From Deltaproteobacteria bacterium (GTDB taxonomy: Bacteria > Myxococcota_A > UBA9160 > SZUA-336): a DNA stretch of 45,852 bases. The position numbers and the translations under genes were made by a program. Below, piece by piece: positions 42,970 to 45,852 of this stretch. The stretch is from positions 1 through 45,852 of the forward strand of contig VGRW01000023.1 in NCBI GenBank assembly GCA_016875225.1, in the 5' to 3' direction. The notes below the pieces were generated by a model. The model did not search any database and had not been told where the DNA came from. It was given only the letters and a program-made list of their open reading frames with translations. Each line of letters starts with the position of its first letter. The first letter of the stretch is position 1.

Positions 42970-45731
42970 ATGGCGCGAAGTCGAACGGGCCTTCTGCTTC
43001 TCACGCTGCTCGTCGCGGGATTTGGGTCGGTCGCGCAGGCGCAGGGCGGATCGGTGATCGAGGCGAGGGGCGAAGCGAGCTACCGCATCCCGATCGTCGT
43101 TCCGCCGGGCCCGGGCGGCCACCAGCCCGATCTCTCGCTCGTCTACAACAGCGGAGAGGGGAAAGGTCCGGCGGGGTGGCTCGGGTTTGGCTGGTCCGTC
43201 GCCGGCGAGAGCCGGATCGAACGCGAGACGCGCACGGGGAGCCCGTACGACTTCGACAACCTCGCTTGCGGGACCGGCTCGAAGTTCCCGTGCTACCGCG
43301 CGGACTACGTGCTCGACGGCCAGGACCTGGTCTGCTCGTCGGGAACCTGCAGCACCTGCACGAGCGGAACGCCCTGCCGCTACCGGACGCAGTCCGACGA
43401 CGGGCGCATCATCCAGTTCAAGGGCGACGCGTCGGGCTGGGAGATCAAGGACCGCGACGGCCGCACGCTGATCTACGGCGCGGCCAGCGCGGGCACCGGC
43501 CGGCTGCTGAACCCCGCGAGCATCATCGGCCAGGTCTTCAGCTGCAGATCGAGAGCTCGACGGACGTGAACGGCAACGTGATCAGCTACACGTACGACAC
43601 GAGCTCGAGCGCGAACGTCGCCTATCTGAAGAAGATCCAGTACGGCCAGGGAACGGCGGCGAACCGCAGCGTCGAGTTCATCTTGAACAACCCGACCTCG
43701 GCGCCACGGCCGGACAAGCCGGTCTCCGCGAAGGCGGGCTTTCGGCAGCAGACCGACCGGCGTGTCACCTCGATCGAGGTTCGCGCGGCGTCGAACGCGC
43801 TCGTGACTCGCTACGACCTGACCTACAGCCAGGATCCCGACTCCCTGCGCAGTCAGCTCGCGGCGGTGCAGCGCAAGGGCAGCGACGGGCAGGCGTCCCT
43901 GCCGCCGTACAGCTTCGAGTACTCGTTCCGCGCGGCTGGCCGAGGCCTGTTCGGCAACACCGAAGCGAGCTTCGCGCCGTCGTCGACGAGCTGCTGGCCG
44001 GACGGCGGGATCTGGGCCGGGATCGGTCCGTCGACGGTCTTCGGAACCATCGCGGACATGAACCGCGACGGTGTCGGAGACCTGTACCAAGTCACCAACG
44101 CCTACAGCACGTCGGCCGGGATCGTCGCCGTCTCGCTCGGAACCGGCACGAGCTTTCGGCCGGGGGCGGGCAAGACCTGCGGCTCGTCGTCGTTCGGCCA
44201 GGGGACGCAGTGGTCGCCTTACAAGCTCCTCTTCTCGGATCAGTACGCGGACGGCGCGGTCATGGACTTCGATGGGGACGGGTATCCCGATCATCTTCTC
44301 TCGAACGGCCTGACGGGCCTCTACAACGGAGTTCCGAGGCTGCTGCGCCGCGGCAGCGCGGGCGGCTTCACCGAGCCGCCGCTGCACACCTCCTTCGAGC
44401 TCGCTCACGATTGGGGCTTCAACAACCTCGGCTGGACCTACACGTTCGACTGGAACCCCTACATCCGGATCACGAAGACCACCAACGGCGAGGTCGACGT
44501 CACGATCGCGCTGGCCGACGTGACCGGCGACGGTCGCCCGGATCTCGTCGCGACCCAGCTCGAGGGCCCGTACGAGTACTACGACGGCGTGGCCGACGAC
44601 CCGACCTGGCCCTCGTGGACGGGCTGGGGCGTCTTCGTGAACCGCGGGCTCCTGACGGGCTCCGGCGGAACCTGGCTCGACTTCGGCACCCGCCCGCTCC
44701 GCTGGCCCGCGGCCGCGAATGCGGCGATCCAGCACGACTACCAGGGGATGATCTCCACCGTCGTTCTCGCGGATCAGAACGGCGATGGGCTCGCCGATCG
44801 CATCTTCTCGAACGCCGTCGAGTACGGCTACGGCGCGGGCTTCTACGCACAGGAGAGCGTGCCGAGCGGGGTCGGCCTGCTCGTGACCAACACGACCTGC
44901 ACGGTGACCGGCACCTATGACTTGAACGGCGACGGGTTCCTGGATCACATCGACGCACAGGACACCAGCAGCTCGAATCCCAGCTGGAGCGTTCGCTTCG
45001 GAACCGGTCACGGCTTCAGCTCCCAGGCCAAGGTCTTCCCCTCCGACGGCGGCGGAATCGCCCCGGGGTGCGTCGAGGGAAACGGCGTGAACACGGTCCC
45101 GGCGTCACTTCGCGACGTGAACGGGGACGGCGTGCCTGACCGCCTCCGGTACCAGGTCGGTGTCCGCCTGAATGCGGGTGCGCTCGACCCGAGCGCGGAG
45201 ACCGATCCGAATCTTCCCACCGCGGTGTTGCCGGGGCTCCTGCTGCGGGCCACTGACCCGCTCGGCGGGGTGGTCGAGTTCACGTACCTGGCAGCCGCGC
45301 AGATGAAGGACGCTTCCGGCTCGTCCGCCAGCCCCGGCTTCTCGCTCGCCAAGCCCGTCGTCTCGCGCATTCGCCACCGCGACGGCCGAGCCGGAACCCC
45401 CGCGGTCGTCACCAAGCTCTGGTACGGAGGCGGCGTCTTCGACTACGCAGAGAAGGAGTTCCGCGGCTTCGGAACGGTGATCACCACGCAAGTCGAAGAC
45501 GGAGTCGACGCGTCGCAGATCACGTCGACGTATCTCACGGACCGCGACTGCGCGTTTGCGCTGGCATCGAGCGAGACGTCGCTTGGTGCGAACGTCCTCG
45601 CGCGCGAGACGCTGTCCTATCAGACTGTGACCGGCGGTGGCGCCGTGCCAGATGAGTGGACGAAGTGCCTTCCCGCGACGCGCGTCGTCGAAAGCGTCGA
45701 GGGAAACGAGGCGGCAAAGAAGGCGAGTCGG
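42970..45731 (+). pseudogene. TcdB/SpvB-Rhs-like secreted protein gene, frameshifted and cut
   Basis: The first frame (42970-43569) gives a signal peptide (cleaved near AQAQG) and the typical start of SpvB/TcdB-like proteins: ASYRIPIVVPPGPGGHQPDLSLVYNSGEG and LGFGWSV. It stops at 43569. Coding clearly continues in another frame from about 43542 (LQIESSTDVNGNVISYTYD), as if one C were missing near AGC-TGC at 43540-43545. The second part carries six calcium-type DxDGDG repeats (about 44056, 44265, 44517, 44777, 44922 and 45115) and LRATDPLGGVVEFTYL of the TcdB-type core. Homology ends near 45715, where a minus-strand reading takes over. Either the gene is broken or the sequence has one error plus an insertion. 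Confidence 0.78.
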
Positions 45732-45852
45732 TCAAGCGGCTTTAAGTGTGTAGAAGTTCTTGGGCGCGGAGAGCGCGTACTTTCTCCAACCGAGATTCAT
45801 CGTGAGGGCGACGTAGGCCAGCAGGCGGTGAGTCGTCGTCTCCCCGCCGGTG
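45732..45852 (-). CDS. C-terminal end of an unidentified protein, perhaps a transposase (partial)
   Basis: The minus strand from the window edge is open and ends at TGA 45734-45732. It reads TTTHRLLAYVALTMNLG and WRKYALSAPKNFYTLKAA, natural-looking protein with a good hydrophobic-basic pattern. The plus frame here is Arg/Ser-rich nonsense that does not continue the Rhs sequence. The opposite orientation and abrupt break suggest an insertion element inside the Rhs gene. The pattern AYVALTMNL is reminiscent of transposase tails, but no family was identified and no terminal repeat can be checked. Confidence 0.4.
   Translation of the reverse strand, partial: TGGETTTHRLLAYVALTMNLGWRKYALSAPKNFYTLKAA

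Noticed and set aside
43530-43569. Programmed ribosomal frameshift in the Rhs-like gene
   Set aside because: No X-XXY-YYZ slippery site or stimulatory hairpin is visible at the junction.

Overview
This is a G+C-rich bacterial chromosome segment with dense gene packing, many GTG starts and many 1-4 nt stop/start overlaps. No tRNA, rRNA or CRISPR was seen. Several traits point to a Gram-negative, deltaproteobacterium-like lineage such as an uncultured Binatota, Desulfobacterota or Myxococcota member: mfd followed by two parvulin-type chaperones, an outer-membrane porin, lipoproteins, a PEP-CTERM protein, and FO synthase (cofG/cofH) for cofactor F420. The phylum assignment is inference; no marker here settles it.

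Layout. 1-886: a Xre/RES toxin-antitoxin pair, cut by the left edge. 1032-3999: an NnrS-like membrane protein divergent from a coupled radical SAM / alpha-beta hydrolase pair. 4012-13055 (minus): a five-gene chain mfd > PPIase lipoprotein > SurA > uvrA > CPBP protease, with every junction overlapping by 4 nt; this links transcription-coupled and global excision repair in one transcript. 13151-14441 (plus): a lone ribosomal protein L3 gene followed by an RlmE-type 23S rRNA methyltransferase. 14357-19909 (minus): a tiny basic protein, purM, tgt, a DUF4336 protein, an alginate-export-type porin and a DUF4105 protein. 20004-25661 (plus): mostly metabolic and redox genes (2-hydroxyacid dehydrogenase, DsbA-like, GFA, hydrolase, GST), then a chemoreceptor. 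25827-31275: a PEP-CTERM protein behind a near-consensus promoter, a YbjQ-like protein, a TPR lipoprotein, a ThDP enzyme and two obscure proteins.

31289-37822: a class III aminotransferase, a HAD phosphatase divergent (18 bp) from an orphan adenine methyltransferase, cofG-cofH, and rfbB. 37761-40866: dnaA in an unusual setting, without dnaN, recF, gyrB or rpmH, downstream of a Lon-substrate-binding-domain protein. The 347 bp between them hold four perfect inverted repeats. A HExxH metalloprotein and a small acidic protein follow. 41014-45852: a lipoprotein with a CcmI-like C-terminus, a VWA lipoprotein, and a TcdB/Rhs-like secreted protein broken by a frameshift. The Rhs-like gene also appears to be interrupted at the right edge by an unrelated minus-strand coding end, perhaps a transposase.

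No single complete novel system stands out. The most unusual arrangements are dnaA with its Lon-domain neighbour and dyad cluster, the isolated L3-RlmE pair, the excision-repair/chaperone operon, and the lipoprotein-VWA-Rhs group. Long open frames antisense to real genes are common at this base composition and were discarded.
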